In this document: positions 15,148 through 25,091 of the stretch, in pieces
Position numbering within the stretch: position 1 is the first letter of the stretch
Layout: every line of letters begins with the position of its first letter
Origin: Bacteroides sp. 51
GTDB taxonomy: Bacteria; Bacteroidota; Bacteroidia; Bacteroidales; Bacteroidaceae
Direction of reading: 5' to 3'
NCBI RefSeq assembly: GCF_010500965.1
Contig: NZ_QVMI01000011.1
Span: 154,776 to 218,775, forward strand
Length of the DNA: 64,000 nt
Notes under the pieces: model-generated
Databases searched by the model: none
What the model was told of the DNA's origin: nothing
Seen by the model: the letters and a program-made list of their open reading frames with translations, nothing else
Made by a program: the position numbers and the translations under genes

Positions 15148-16707
15148 ATGAATCATCCGGTTTTAATCAGAAGCATTGTTTTATTCATCTTTGTCATGTG
15201 TACGTCTTTGGGTATGAGAGCGCAAAGTCAGGCAGAGCATAGTTTCCGTGTTAAAGGATTCTATATTGATTGCCGTACAGAGGTGATGAAAATGCCTGCT
15301 ATCAAACAGCAGGTTCTTGAACTCTCACAGAAGGGGATCAATACACTTTTGTTCGAATATGAAGCTACTTTCCCATTCAAACAACATGCTACGCTATGCA
15401 ATGAATTTGCCTATACGGAAGCAGAAGTAAAAGACTTGGTAAGCTATTCGGCGGGATTAGGCGTTGAAGTTATTCCTTTACAAAACTGCTTCGGGCATTG
15501 CGAGTATATCCTTAGGCACGACCGTTATGCACATCTTCGGGAAGATAAAAAAGAGGTGTCGCAAGTTTGTCCGCTAAAGATTAATGAAGCCTCGCAAGTA
15601 TTCGGAGAAATCTTTCGCGAAGTAGCCGCCCTGCATCCATCGAAATATTTCCATATCGGAGCCGACGAAACTTATCTGTTGGGCGATTGCAAGAATTGTG
15701 CTGTCGTAGCGGCTAAGGAAGGTAAATCCCGGTTGTTTGTGGATTATGTTAAGGCGATGTGCAAGATTGTGACGGAAATGGGAAAAACCCCGATTATCTG
15801 GGCAGATATTATCCTTATGCATCCCGATGCCGTACATGAATTACCTAAAGAATTGGTTCTGATCGATTGGAACTACGGATGGGAACCCGACCGTTTCGGT
15901 AAACTTGAAAACCTATATGCCACAGGTGCCGAAGTGTGGGGTGCGAGCTCTATGCGCTCGCACCCGGACAACATCTATTTAACGCAATGGGAAAAGCATT
16001 TCAACAACCTGACTACTTTCGTTCCTTTTGCCCGGGAAAAAAACTATAAAGGAATGATCCAGACATCGTGGTCTACTAGTGGAACTTACGGATTCCATTA
16101 TGACACCAACTCGGAGATTATTAATATGCAACCGGTGCGTAGTGTATATCCTACATTAGGATTTAATGTATTGATTGATGCTACTTGTACGGCTTTCAAT
16201 TCCACTCAGCCGTTGAACGGAAAGGAATTTGCGATGGATTATGCCCGCAAACAGTACGGACTAACCGCCGCAGAATGCGAAATATTCTGGGAATATCTTA
16301 CTCATCCGCAATTCGTGATCCTGCAATCGTTTAAAGATGAAAAGGGTACTCCTGTAGCCACTGTACTTGATGATTGTATGAAGTTGAAGGATAAATTCAG
16401 TAAACTTTCGCCTGGGAAGAACAAAGAAGAGTTTGAGCATTATAAATTGATGCTGGATCTTCGGATTAATTATCTGACTTATAAAAAAATAGAAGCCTTT
16501 TATGAGTCACCCGAATACACCCGTTCGCACGCTTCGCAACTGATCAATCAACTAAAACCTGTTATCTCTGAATCGGACGAACTAAGCAAACGATTTATCA
16601 AACTAAACAAAGACTATCTGAAACCCGGACAACCAGAATATATCAATCACATACGGACTGAAAAAATGAAGTCGCTCTATCAGTGGCTTGTTAACCAGCA
16701 AAACTGA
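15148..16707 (+). CDS. Exported GH20 beta-N-acetylhexosaminidase-like enzyme
   Basis: This 519-residue protein has a Sec signal peptide (cleavage near residue 26, GMRAQ) and a GH20 TIM barrel. The catalytic pair is Asp173-Glu174 in HIGADET, where Asp orients the substrate acetamido group and Glu is the acid. Other GH20 hallmarks are the barrel-strand sequences VEVIPLQNCFGH and TPIIWADI. It lacks the N-terminal GH20b domain, so it is the short type. It should release terminal GlcNAc or GalNAc from oligosaccharides in the periplasm or at the surface. The C-terminal 120 residues are helical and without a known domain. It is the last gene of the 9578-16707 operon. Confidence 0.86.
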   Translation: MNHPVLIRSIVLFIFVMCTSLGMRAQSQAEHSFRVKGFYIDCRTEVMKMPAIKQQVLELSQKGINTLLFEYEATFPFKQHATLCNEFAYTEAEVKDLVSYSAGLGVEVIPLQNCFGHCEYILRHDRYAHLREDKKEVSQVCPLKINEASQVFGEIFREVAALHPSKYFHIGADETYLLGDCKNCAVVAAKEGKSRLFVDYVKAMCKIVTEMGKTPIIWADIILMHPDAVHELPKELVLIDWNYGWEPDRFGKLENLYATGAEVWGASSMRSHPDNIYLTQWEKHFNNLTTFVPFAREKNYKGMIQTSWSTSGTYGFHYDTNSEIINMQPVRSVYPTLGFNVLIDATCTAFNSTQPLNGKEFAMDYARKQYGLTAAECEIFWEYLTHPQFVILQSFKDEKGTPVATVLDDCMKLKDKFSKLSPGKNKEEFEHYKLMLDLRINYLTYKKIEAFYESPEYTRSHASQLINQLKPVISESDELSKRFIKLNKDYLKPGQPEYINHIRTEKMKSLYQWLVNQQN

Positions 16708-16983
16708 TCGTAGCAGACACTGCACGTATCGATAAGTTTCTCTGACTATTGATTCTTTTCCTACCGGAAGGAAGAGTATCCGCACTTGGTATCTCCAATA
16801 GAAATATCTGAAAATCTAATTAATAACTAATTCTTAGTAAACATGAAAAGCAAAAAAGAACTTTTACAGCCCAACCTGTATACTTAGGTTACCTGTGTCT
16901 AATGCATGAAGTTGAATTCTAACCCTATTATCCAATTTCAAGATATGGAATATTTGTACTAATTGTAACAAATTGTTTTAATA
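16708..16983 (+). other. Leader region before the first SusC gene, with a 14-codon ORF
   Basis: The 276-nt gap holds a short frame at 16843-16887 (MKSKKELLQPNLYT, then stop) preceded by an AT-rich stretch like those in front of many Bacteroidales start codons. It could be a leader peptide or a relic of an earlier SusC start. A -7-like box AATATTTG (one mismatch to TAnnTTTG) lies at 16949-16956. No clear terminator for the upstream GH20 gene was seen. Confidence 0.35.
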
Positions 16984-19900
16984 ATGAAAAAGCAAAAACA
17001 AATAAAAATCAGACGTTTTTCGCATGTACTGTCTTATAGGATATTACAATGTATGCTTGTTTGTGCCATTTCTGTACAAACGGCTTTCAGTCAAACCAAT
17101 GATATTATGATAAAAGGTCAAATTACCGACCAGTTTGGGGAGACAATGATTGGCGTAAATGTGATGGTAAAGGATGCTTTTACCGGAACAATTACTGATA
17201 TGGATGGAAATTACAGACTCTCGGCTCCATCGAATGCAACACTTGTCTTTTCGAGTGTGGGTATGGAGACACAGGAAATTAAAGTAGCAGGACGTACAAC
17301 AATCAATGTGGTGATGGCAGAAGCGGCACAAAGCATTGAAGAAGTTGTTGTAACGGCTTTTGCCACACAAAAGAAGATAAACGTAACGGGTGCAATTTCT
17401 GCCGTATCCGGTAAGGATATTCTGGCATCGCCGGTTTCCAATATATCCAATGCCCTTGTTGGGGTTACCCCTGGTTTAAGCGCTGTGCAGGCAGGAGGAG
17501 AGCCCGGTAGAAATGAAGCAGACATCACTATTCGTGGTGTAGCCACTTATGGTAGTACGGCGCCGTTGATTGTAATTGATGGAATTGAGCAGGCTGCCGA
17601 ACAGGCGTTCACCGCATTCAACTCTATCGACCCGAATGAAATCTTAGGAATCAGTGTATTGAAAGATGCTTCTTCCACTGCGGTGTATGGTATTCGTGCT
17701 GCCAATGGAGTGATTATCGTAACTACTAAAAGGGGTGGTTTAGGTAAACCAAGAGTCAGTCTTTCTTCCAACTTCGGATTTACTAAAGCTACAGCCCTGC
17801 AAAAAGGTCTTTCTTCTTATGATTGGGCCAGCTTCCGTAATGAAGGTGTGCAGAATGAAATGGATGCTTTTGGAAATCAGGCATTGTCATCCTATCTATA
17901 CAGTGAAGACGACTTGTGGAAGTTTAAAAACAACCGCGATTTCACTCCGGCAGAAGTAGATGCGATGACGCACTTAACGGCTGCTCAACGCGAACAACTA
18001 AAAAATAGTCCAGCTCTGTATTACGGAAGTAACGACCTTTATGCACAACAGTTTGGTGAATATGGTCCGCAGTGGCAGGTCAATGTTAACCTGTCGGGTG
18101 GTACGGAGAAAGTGAAGTATTTTGCTTCGTTAGGTTATCTCAATCAGGGAAGCATTACCGATGCGGCTAAATATTATGGATCGGACACCGGATCGCAATT
18201 TACACGCTATAACTTCAGAGCCAACGTAGATATTGATGTAATAAAGAATACAACGATTTCGGTAAACATGGCCGGACAGTTTGGTACAACACAAGGTCCC
18301 GGTATTGATGCAGAGGATCCTTATAACCTGAGTTCACGTTATAAGATCATTATGCAATATATTTATGACGGTAACCCCTTTATGGCACCGGGTATTATTG
18401 ACAATCACCTGATTAGTGGATTAAACAGACCCGCTGGTTCCGTTCAGGAAAGTTTGTTTCAGAAAACCGGAAGTACGGTAGGAGATCAGAATGCTGTTTA
18501 CAATCTGTTGAAATCGGGAACAGGTTATCTCTACAACACCCTACTTGATAATACCATAAGAATCAAACACTCTATGACTTATCTGGTCAAAGGATTGAGT
18601 ATACAGGCATCGTTGAACTATCAGGACAACTACAACAGATATGTGACCAAACGACCTTCCATACCGGAATACACCGTAAGAAGAGGAATGGACGATCCTA
18701 ATGTATTGGAATTCTTCGGCGGAGGTATTGGTGGTGATACTTTTACTTCGAAAGGTTATAGCAATTGGAATAAACTATATATCGACGCCGGGCTTACGTA
18801 TGACGGCACTTTTGGTGATCATAATATCGGTTTATTATTCCTGGGTAAAGCATCAAGGTACACCATGCCGGATGATGTGAACAATACTCCTTCCGGTATT
18901 ATGGGTTTGGTGGGTCGTTTTACTTACGACTACAAGCAACGCTATATGGCCGAATTCAATATGGGTTACAACGGTACCGAGCAATTTGCCGAAGGAAAAC
19001 GATTTGGTTTCTTCCCCGCTTTCTCGCTGGGTTGGGTACCCAGCAATGAATCGTTCTTCCCCGAAAATGATTGGGTAACATTCCTGAAGTTCCGTGGCTC
19101 GTATGGTGAAGTGGGTAATGACCAGTTAGGACAGAGCAGGTACCTGTATCTTCCCAACACTTACCGGTTAAATCAAGGCGGGTATTATTTCGGAACTTCC
19201 GATGGTTCGTCTCCCAATGCATATTATCCGGGGGCGGCGGAAGGAAATCTGGGTAACCCGAATGTGACGTGGGAGAAAGCCAAGAAATATGATATCGGTT
19301 TTGAGGCTCGTTTCTTTAAAGATAAACTATCCCTTACATTTGATTACTTCAACGAAGACCGTGAAAACATCCTCACCCGTTTGGGCGTAATACCCGCTTC
19401 GTATGGTGTGGCTGCCGGCAGCGTACCTCCTGCCAATGTAGGAGAAACCAACAATAAAGGATATGAAGTTGTATTGGGTTGGAATGATCAGATCGGTAAA
19501 GTAGGTTACCAGATCGAAGGAAATATGAGCTATACCAAGAATAAAATTCTTTATAAGGCAGAAGCTCCTAACCCTTACGATTGGATGAATGAAACAGGAC
19601 ACAGCATCGGGCAGCGATTCGGATTGAAGAGCGATGGTTTATATAATACATTAGAAGAACTAAACTCACGCCCTTACAATACGTTTACCAGTAATAAGAC
19701 GACATTGGGAGATATCAAGTATATTGATTTAAATGGTGACGGGGTAATTGACAATAAAGACATTGCTCCTATCGGTTACCCAAACAGAGCCCAATACCAA
19801 TTTGGTGTTAAACTAGGATTCACCTATAAAGGATTTGATTTGAGAATGCTGTTCAATGGTACAGCTAACGGATCGTTCTACCTGCGCAGAATATCTATTC

Positions 19901-20301
19901 CATTCTACAAGAATGCAGGAAATGCCTTCAAATGGCAATATGACGGACGGTGGACTCCCGAAAAGTATGCAGCAGGTGAAAAGATCACCTATCCTCGTGC
20001 TACGTTTAACTCCGATATCAACAGTCATAACTTCTTAAACAGTGACTATTGGATGATGCCGAATGATTTCTTTAAACTTAAAAACATAGAATTAGGATAT
20101 ACGTTCCCTTCCAGCATGCGCTTTATGCAAGCTGCCAAGATTTCATCTTTGCGTTTGTATGCCAATGCAAACAATGTATACACGTTCATAAACAAGATGA
20201 GGCACATCGGTATCGACCCGGAAACCAGAGAAACCAGCGATTATTCTTATGTCTATCCTATTACAACGACCGTTGTTTTCGGATTCACCATTCAATATTA
20301 A
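16984..20301 (+). CDS. SusC-like TonB-dependent outer-membrane transporter (first pair)
   Basis: This 1105-residue protein is an outer-membrane beta-barrel that imports glycan oligosaccharides using TonB energy. In order: signal peptide (to about residue 36), carboxypeptidase-regulatory-like beta domain (about 40-115, IKGQITDQFGETMIGVNV), TonB-box-like segment IEEVVVTAF, plug domain (about 125-250, with DASSTAVYGIRAANGVIIVTT), and barrel ending in the aromatic terminus VVFGFTIQY. Length and layout are typical of SusC. It begins a probable operon of SusC, SusD, SusC, SusD and binding lipoproteins. SusD follows 13 nt later. Confidence 0.95.
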   Translation: MKKQKQIKIRRFSHVLSYRILQCMLVCAISVQTAFSQTNDIMIKGQITDQFGETMIGVNVMVKDAFTGTITDMDGNYRLSAPSNATLVFSSVGMETQEIKVAGRTTINVVMAEAAQSIEEVVVTAFATQKKINVTGAISAVSGKDILASPVSNISNALVGVTPGLSAVQAGGEPGRNEADITIRGVATYGSTAPLIVIDGIEQAAEQAFTAFNSIDPNEILGISVLKDASSTAVYGIRAANGVIIVTTKRGGLGKPRVSLSSNFGFTKATALQKGLSSYDWASFRNEGVQNEMDAFGNQALSSYLYSEDDLWKFKNNRDFTPAEVDAMTHLTAAQREQLKNSPALYYGSNDLYAQQFGEYGPQWQVNVNLSGGTEKVKYFASLGYLNQGSITDAAKYYGSDTGSQFTRYNFRANVDIDVIKNTTISVNMAGQFGTTQGPGIDAEDPYNLSSRYKIIMQYIYDGNPFMAPGIIDNHLISGLNRPAGSVQESLFQKTGSTVGDQNAVYNLLKSGTGYLYNTLLDNTIRIKHSMTYLVKGLSIQASLNYQDNYNRYVTKRPSIPEYTVRRGMDDPNVLEFFGGGIGGDTFTSKGYSNWNKLYIDAGLTYDGTFGDHNIGLLFLGKASRYTMPDDVNNTPSGIMGLVGRFTYDYKQRYMAEFNMGYNGTEQFAEGKRFGFFPAFSLGWVPSNESFFPENDWVTFLKFRGSYGEVGNDQLGQSRYLYLPNTYRLNQGGYYFGTSDGSSPNAYYPGAAEGNLGNPNVTWEKAKKYDIGFEARFFKDKLSLTFDYFNEDRENILTRLGVIPASYGVAAGSVPPANVGETNNKGYEVVLGWNDQIGKVGYQIEGNMSYTKNKILYKAEAPNPYDWMNETGHSIGQRFGLKSDGLYNTLEELNSRPYNTFTSNKTTLGDIKYIDLNGDGVIDNKDIAPIGYPNRAQYQFGVKLGFTYKGFDLRMLFNGTANGSFYLRRISIPFYKNAGNAFKWQYDGRWTPEKYAAGEKITYPRATFNSDINSHNFLNSDYWMMPNDFFKLKNIELGYTFPSSMRFMQAAKISSLRLYANANNVYTFINKMRHIGIDPETRETSDYSYVYPITTTVVFGFTIQY

Positions 20302-20314
20302 AACAGGAATTATC

Positions 20315-22165
20315 ATGAAAAAGATATTTATAATATTATCCATCATAGGATGTTTAGCCGGAAGTTACTCCTGCCAGGATGACTTTTTGCAAAAGCCGGA
20401 TATTTCAGGTACTGTTGACTTGGAGAAGATCTATTCTTCCACTAAAAATGCGGAGTCTGCCTTGTTCCGTTGCTATCGTGATGTGTTGAAACATGGATGG
20501 CCTACGGGTATAGGATTGGGGCACGGTACATTAGGTGCCATTTCAGGAGAAGTCAGTAAAGGTTGGAGCTGGCATGCCACCTGGCAAATCTGTTCTGTAG
20601 GATTGATGCCTACACGACATACCAACTCAACGACAGGTAGTGCCGGTGCCGAGCATTTTGGCCAGAACTGGGAATATATCCGTGCTTGTTTCCTCGTGAA
20701 AGAAAATATAGACCGGGTGCCCGATATGGACGATAAAATGAAAGGATACATCAAAGGTGAAGCTACGGCACTTATTGCTTATCGTTATATGGGAATGTTC
20801 TACCGCTTCGGAGGAGTTCCGATCGTAAAAGGATCGTTTATGCCTGAAGATGATTTGGCTATTCCACGTTTCTCACTACAAGAAACGCTGGATTATACGC
20901 TGGAATTGTTGGACGAAGCTTCAAATGCTTTACCCGATTCATGGGCAAACATTGGCGGTAACGGTATATATGTGGGTCGTATCACGAAAGGTGCAGCCTT
21001 AGCCATGAAAGCTCGTTTGCTTATGTTCGCTGCCCGTCCTCTGTTTAACTCAGCAACCCCTTATCTTGATTTTGACAATCCGGAAGATAATAGTCTTATA
21101 TGTTTCGGGAAGGTTGATCCGGAACGTTGGCGCACTGCGATAGCTGCTAATGAAGCTGTATTAACCTGGGCGGCAGCTAACGGTTATGAGTTAATTAATA
21201 CCGGAGGTGCAGGCGTAGGACAACCCAACCCGAACGCAGGAGAAGATTATGGTACTGCAACTTCAGTATTGAATAATAAAGAAGTGCTTTTATCTTATAA
21301 ATTAGATGAAGATGGACAGATCGCTTTATACTATAATACTTCAGGAAATTATCCCGAAGCTACTCGTTCCGATAGCGGTCAGTCGGGTTTATTAACTAAT
21401 CATTTGGAGAATTATTACGATAAAGACGGTAACGATATGGATTGGCCTAAAGTGGGCGAATCAAAACCTCGTCCGGCACAGAATTGGTTGGATAATATTG
21501 ATAAAGTAGAACCCCGTTTCCGTATGGATGTATGTGCTATAGGGGTAGGTTCTTTAAGTAATCCGGGTATTAGTACCTGGCAACATACCGCTTGGGGGCG
21601 TCGGTTGGTGAACCTGGAAATCAATTCGGGTGCTACATCCGGACGATTCCCTGAAGCTTCACAGGTGGGATATGGCGCTGGCCCATCTACTAAATTCTAT
21701 TATAAAGCGGGTTCAAGATTATGGTTCGAACCACCCTTGTTCCGCATGGCAGAGATCTATCTGAATCTGGCTGAGGCTTACAATGAGGCAGGCGATCCGG
21801 TAAATGCATTGAAGAATCTGAATATGGTGCACAACCGGGCAGGTTTACCCTCTATTACCGAAACGGATAAGGAACAACTCAAGAGAAGAATCTGGCGTGA
21901 AAAAGCCATAGAATATTTTCATGAGAACCATCGTTATTATGATGCAAAACATTGGAAACACCCTGAGATCGCAACGAATATTCATGGTGGACAGAAGCGG
22001 GAATTACAATTCCGCGTGACGGCAAATTCCGGTTCCGCATCTGCTTTGATCGAATATTGGGATGCGAATGCATATGTTACTTACTGGCATCCGAAAATGT
22101 TTTTGGAGCCTTTCCTACAGGATGAAGTCAATAAGGGGATAATCGTTCAAAATCCGGGCTATTAG
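20315..22165 (+). CDS. SusD-like surface glycan-binding lipoprotein (first pair)
   Basis: This 616-residue lipoprotein should form the lid of the preceding SusC channel. The start at 20315 opens a lipoprotein signal ending GSYSC (Cys20), followed by QDDFLQKPD, a typical SusD beginning. The helical repeat core includes AEIYLNLAEAYNEAGDPVNALKNLNMVHNRAG and WREKAIEYFHENHRYYDAKHW, both standard for the RagB/SusD family. It ends VQNPGY, also typical. A longer reading upstream would overlap the SusC end and lose the signal. It is 33 nt from the next SusC gene. Confidence 0.94.
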   Translation: MKKIFIILSIIGCLAGSYSCQDDFLQKPDISGTVDLEKIYSSTKNAESALFRCYRDVLKHGWPTGIGLGHGTLGAISGEVSKGWSWHATWQICSVGLMPTRHTNSTTGSAGAEHFGQNWEYIRACFLVKENIDRVPDMDDKMKGYIKGEATALIAYRYMGMFYRFGGVPIVKGSFMPEDDLAIPRFSLQETLDYTLELLDEASNALPDSWANIGGNGIYVGRITKGAALAMKARLLMFAARPLFNSATPYLDFDNPEDNSLICFGKVDPERWRTAIAANEAVLTWAAANGYELINTGGAGVGQPNPNAGEDYGTATSVLNNKEVLLSYKLDEDGQIALYYNTSGNYPEATRSDSGQSGLLTNHLENYYDKDGNDMDWPKVGESKPRPAQNWLDNIDKVEPRFRMDVCAIGVGSLSNPGISTWQHTAWGRRLVNLEINSGATSGRFPEASQVGYGAGPSTKFYYKAGSRLWFEPPLFRMAEIYLNLAEAYNEAGDPVNALKNLNMVHNRAGLPSITETDKEQLKRRIWREKAIEYFHENHRYYDAKHWKHPEIATNIHGGQKRELQFRVTANSGSASALIEYWDANAYVTYWHPKMFLEPFLQDEVNKGIIVQNPGY

Positions 22166-22198
22166 GATATTCAGTATAATCATATAAGGACTAAAATT

Positions 22199-25081
22199 AT
22201 GAATAAACAATATATTAAAAGCTTGCTCTTCGGATTCTTGCTTTCATTTGTTACACTCCATGTCATGTCTCAGGACATACTAGCAGACGGCGACAGCCTG
22301 GCTTCCCGTGCTGTAGTGCCTGGCAGTTTATTCTCAACAACGGATATTACCCAGACAGGGGCGGTATCGACCGTCTCGGGTGAAACGTTGTACAAGACTC
22401 CTACGGCAAATATCACCAATACCGTATCAGGTAGATTACCCGGATTGATCGTAAATCAGGGTAACGGTACACCCGGTTCGGATGGAGCGGGTTGGTATAT
22501 TCGCGGGATAGGAAGCTATGCTCATGCCGGAGCCGCCAATACCATGAAATTCTATGTGGATGGCTTTGAAGTGAACCGCGAATACCTGAGCTATCTTACA
22601 CCTGCTGAGATCGGTAGTGTTTCTGTTTTTAAAGATGCGGCATCTTTATCTACTTTCGGGATGAAAGGCGCGAATGGTGTCGTATGGATTGAAACCAAAA
22701 GAGGTAATATCGGCAAAATGAAAGTGAACTTTCAGGTTCGTTCGGGAATCCAGAACGCCATCAATATCAATAAACCACTCGATTCGTACGAATTTGCTAA
22801 TCTGTATAATCAGGCTATCAGCAATGATAACGGTATGGTCTGGACTCCAACATATAGCGATGATCAGTTGAATGCTTACAGAAACGGTACCGGAACCAAT
22901 GTAGATTGGTATGATGAAGTTATGAAGAATAACGGTTCTTATACAGATGTTGATCTTTCATTTCGTGGAGGTTCGGAAATGATCCGCTATAACGTTGTTC
23001 TGGCTTATGCTAATCAACAAGGATTGTTTAATACATCCAATAGTGATGAGTCGTCTAATATCCGTTTCAGTAAATATAATGTGCGCACGAATTTAGATAT
23101 TAATCTATTCAAGTATCTGGAAGCCAGTATTGATGTGGGTGGACGCCTGGAGGACAGGAATCGTCCGAACTATGCTACAAGCGATCTAATGAATAACCTG
23201 GCCAGATACCCGTCGAATATCTATCCGGTTTATGATAACCTGGTTGTAGATGATTTAAGCAATTTCTCGGGTACAACGCTTTACCCCAATAACCCTGTGG
23301 GTTCTGTAAAAGGGTTAGGATGGAGAACAGATCGTCAGCGTATATTGCAAGGTAATTTCAAGTTTAAAGAGAAACTTGACTTTGTATTCGACGGGTTGTA
23401 TTTACAGGAAGCCTTCTCATTTTATGTAAAATCCGTTGGTGGCTCAAGCAAGACTAAGAACTACGCCAGGTATTTTAATGGGGTTCCTCAGACAACAGAT
23501 CAAACATCGACCATTGTTGCCAGCAAACTCAGTGCAGATAATATGGATCAATGGATGCAGGCAGCCTTTACTGTAGGTTACGAAAACAGTTTTGGAAAAC
23601 ATGATGTCAACGCAGCTTATAATTTTCATATTTCAGATTATAAAGGTGATGGTTTATTCGGATACAAATATCACTATCTGAATAATAATGGAAAAGTTAA
23701 TTATGTCTATGATAAGCGTTATGTAGCCGAATTCGGTTTCTCTTATTATGGAAGTGATGCTTATGCACCCGGTAACCGCTGGGGGGTCTATCCGGCTGTA
23801 TCAGCAGCATGGGTAGTGTCCAATGAAGCATTCATGCAATCTAATAAAGTGATAAATTTCCTGAAAGTTAGAGCATCAGCCGGTAAAACCGGTGGAGCCG
23901 AATCGGGTGAGAACAACTCGATGAGTTCTTTTGCATCGGATGGTCGTTATCTATATCAGCAGTACTATACGAACAGTATGGTAGGTAATTTCTTTCAGGG
24001 AAATGCTGCACCTTTCAACGGACAGGAAACATTGGCACCGCTATTTATAGCCAATGAAAACGTATTTGCCGAGAAAAGTATGAAGTACAATGCCGGGATA
24101 GATATGAAGTTATTCAATAAACTCGACATAACTGTAGATGCGTTTTTGGACAAACGTACCGGTATCCTGACTATGGATAACTCAATCATGAATTATTATG
24201 GCCGTAATATGCAGTTCAATAACGTAGGTAAGATGACCAATATGGGATTTGAAGCGAGTGCTGTTTTTGAAGATAAGATTGGCCATTGGAACTATTCATT
24301 ATACGGAATGGCAGCTTATGCAAAGAATAAGATTGATTATATGGCCGAGGTTGCACCGGCACATCCATATAACGCACGTACAGGTCGCGCTTATGGTACC
24401 CGGATTGGTTTGGAAGCCATTGGTTATTATCAGTTAAGCGATTTCAATGCCGATGGTTCTTTGAAAGCCGGTATTCCCGAGCCCATGTTTGGTAAGGTAC
24501 AACCGGGCGACCTTCGCTATAAGGATTTGAACAGTGATGAATTTATTGACCAGACAGACGTTACTGAGATCGGTAGCCCGTCTTATCCAAAATGGACGTA
24601 TAGTTTTGGTGGTGATGTAGCTTATAAAGGATTTGATTTCTCTGTGTTCTTCACAGGTTCTGCCGGTGCTTCGGTTAGCTTGATTGATTACGGTGCGCAA
24701 TCCAAAGCATTTGTCAATAACGGTAATGCTTATGCTTGGGCTAAAGATGCCTGGGCATACTATCCGGAGCAAGGTATTGACAACAGGACAAATGCTAAAT
24801 ATCCCAGACTGACTACTCAGGAAAATGAGAATAACTACCGGGCAAGCTCATTCTGGATACGTAAAAACGATTTCTTGAGACTTAAGAATATTGAACTGGG
24901 CTATGACTTCTGCCATCAGTTCGTGAAAAGATCGGGAATTTCCAAGCTTCGTTTATATGTGAATGCTATGAATCCCGTTACGTTCAGCAACTTATTGAAG
25001 GATTTCGATATGGACCCCGAAAGCAGATACGGTTATCCTGCGCTCAAGTCATATAATGTAGGTGTTCAAGTCACTTTTTAA
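22199..25081 (+). CDS. SusC-like TonB-dependent transporter, short form (second pair)
   Basis: This 960-residue SusC-like protein has a signal peptide (cleavage near residue 25, VMSQD), then goes within about 35 residues to the plug domain (TGAVSTVSGETLYKTPTAN, DAASLSTFGMKGANGVVWIET) and the barrel. Compared with the first SusC at 16984 it lacks the carboxypeptidase-regulatory-like domain and a recognisable EEVVV TonB-box region. The barrel looks complete and ends YNVGVQVTF. It may contact TonB through a different N-terminal segment (ILADGDSLASRAVVPG). It is followed 10 nt later by its SusD partner. Tandem SusC/D pairs suggest that two related ligands are taken up. Confidence 0.92.
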   Translation: MNKQYIKSLLFGFLLSFVTLHVMSQDILADGDSLASRAVVPGSLFSTTDITQTGAVSTVSGETLYKTPTANITNTVSGRLPGLIVNQGNGTPGSDGAGWYIRGIGSYAHAGAANTMKFYVDGFEVNREYLSYLTPAEIGSVSVFKDAASLSTFGMKGANGVVWIETKRGNIGKMKVNFQVRSGIQNAININKPLDSYEFANLYNQAISNDNGMVWTPTYSDDQLNAYRNGTGTNVDWYDEVMKNNGSYTDVDLSFRGGSEMIRYNVVLAYANQQGLFNTSNSDESSNIRFSKYNVRTNLDINLFKYLEASIDVGGRLEDRNRPNYATSDLMNNLARYPSNIYPVYDNLVVDDLSNFSGTTLYPNNPVGSVKGLGWRTDRQRILQGNFKFKEKLDFVFDGLYLQEAFSFYVKSVGGSSKTKNYARYFNGVPQTTDQTSTIVASKLSADNMDQWMQAAFTVGYENSFGKHDVNAAYNFHISDYKGDGLFGYKYHYLNNNGKVNYVYDKRYVAEFGFSYYGSDAYAPGNRWGVYPAVSAAWVVSNEAFMQSNKVINFLKVRASAGKTGGAESGENNSMSSFASDGRYLYQQYYTNSMVGNFFQGNAAPFNGQETLAPLFIANENVFAEKSMKYNAGIDMKLFNKLDITVDAFLDKRTGILTMDNSIMNYYGRNMQFNNVGKMTNMGFEASAVFEDKIGHWNYSLYGMAAYAKNKIDYMAEVAPAHPYNARTGRAYGTRIGLEAIGYYQLSDFNADGSLKAGIPEPMFGKVQPGDLRYKDLNSDEFIDQTDVTEIGSPSYPKWTYSFGGDVAYKGFDFSVFFTGSAGASVSLIDYGAQSKAFVNNGNAYAWAKDAWAYYPEQGIDNRTNAKYPRLTTQENENNYRASSFWIRKNDFLRLKNIELGYDFCHQFVKRSGISKLRLYVNAMNPVTFSNLLKDFDMDPESRYGYPALKSYNVGVQVTF

Positions 25082-25091
25082 ATGTACTGTT

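Noticed and set aside
16745-16842. XylR-type CGCAAAT operator before the first SusC gene
   Set aside because: Only CCGCACTT near 16780 is similar and no partner lies 21 nt away.
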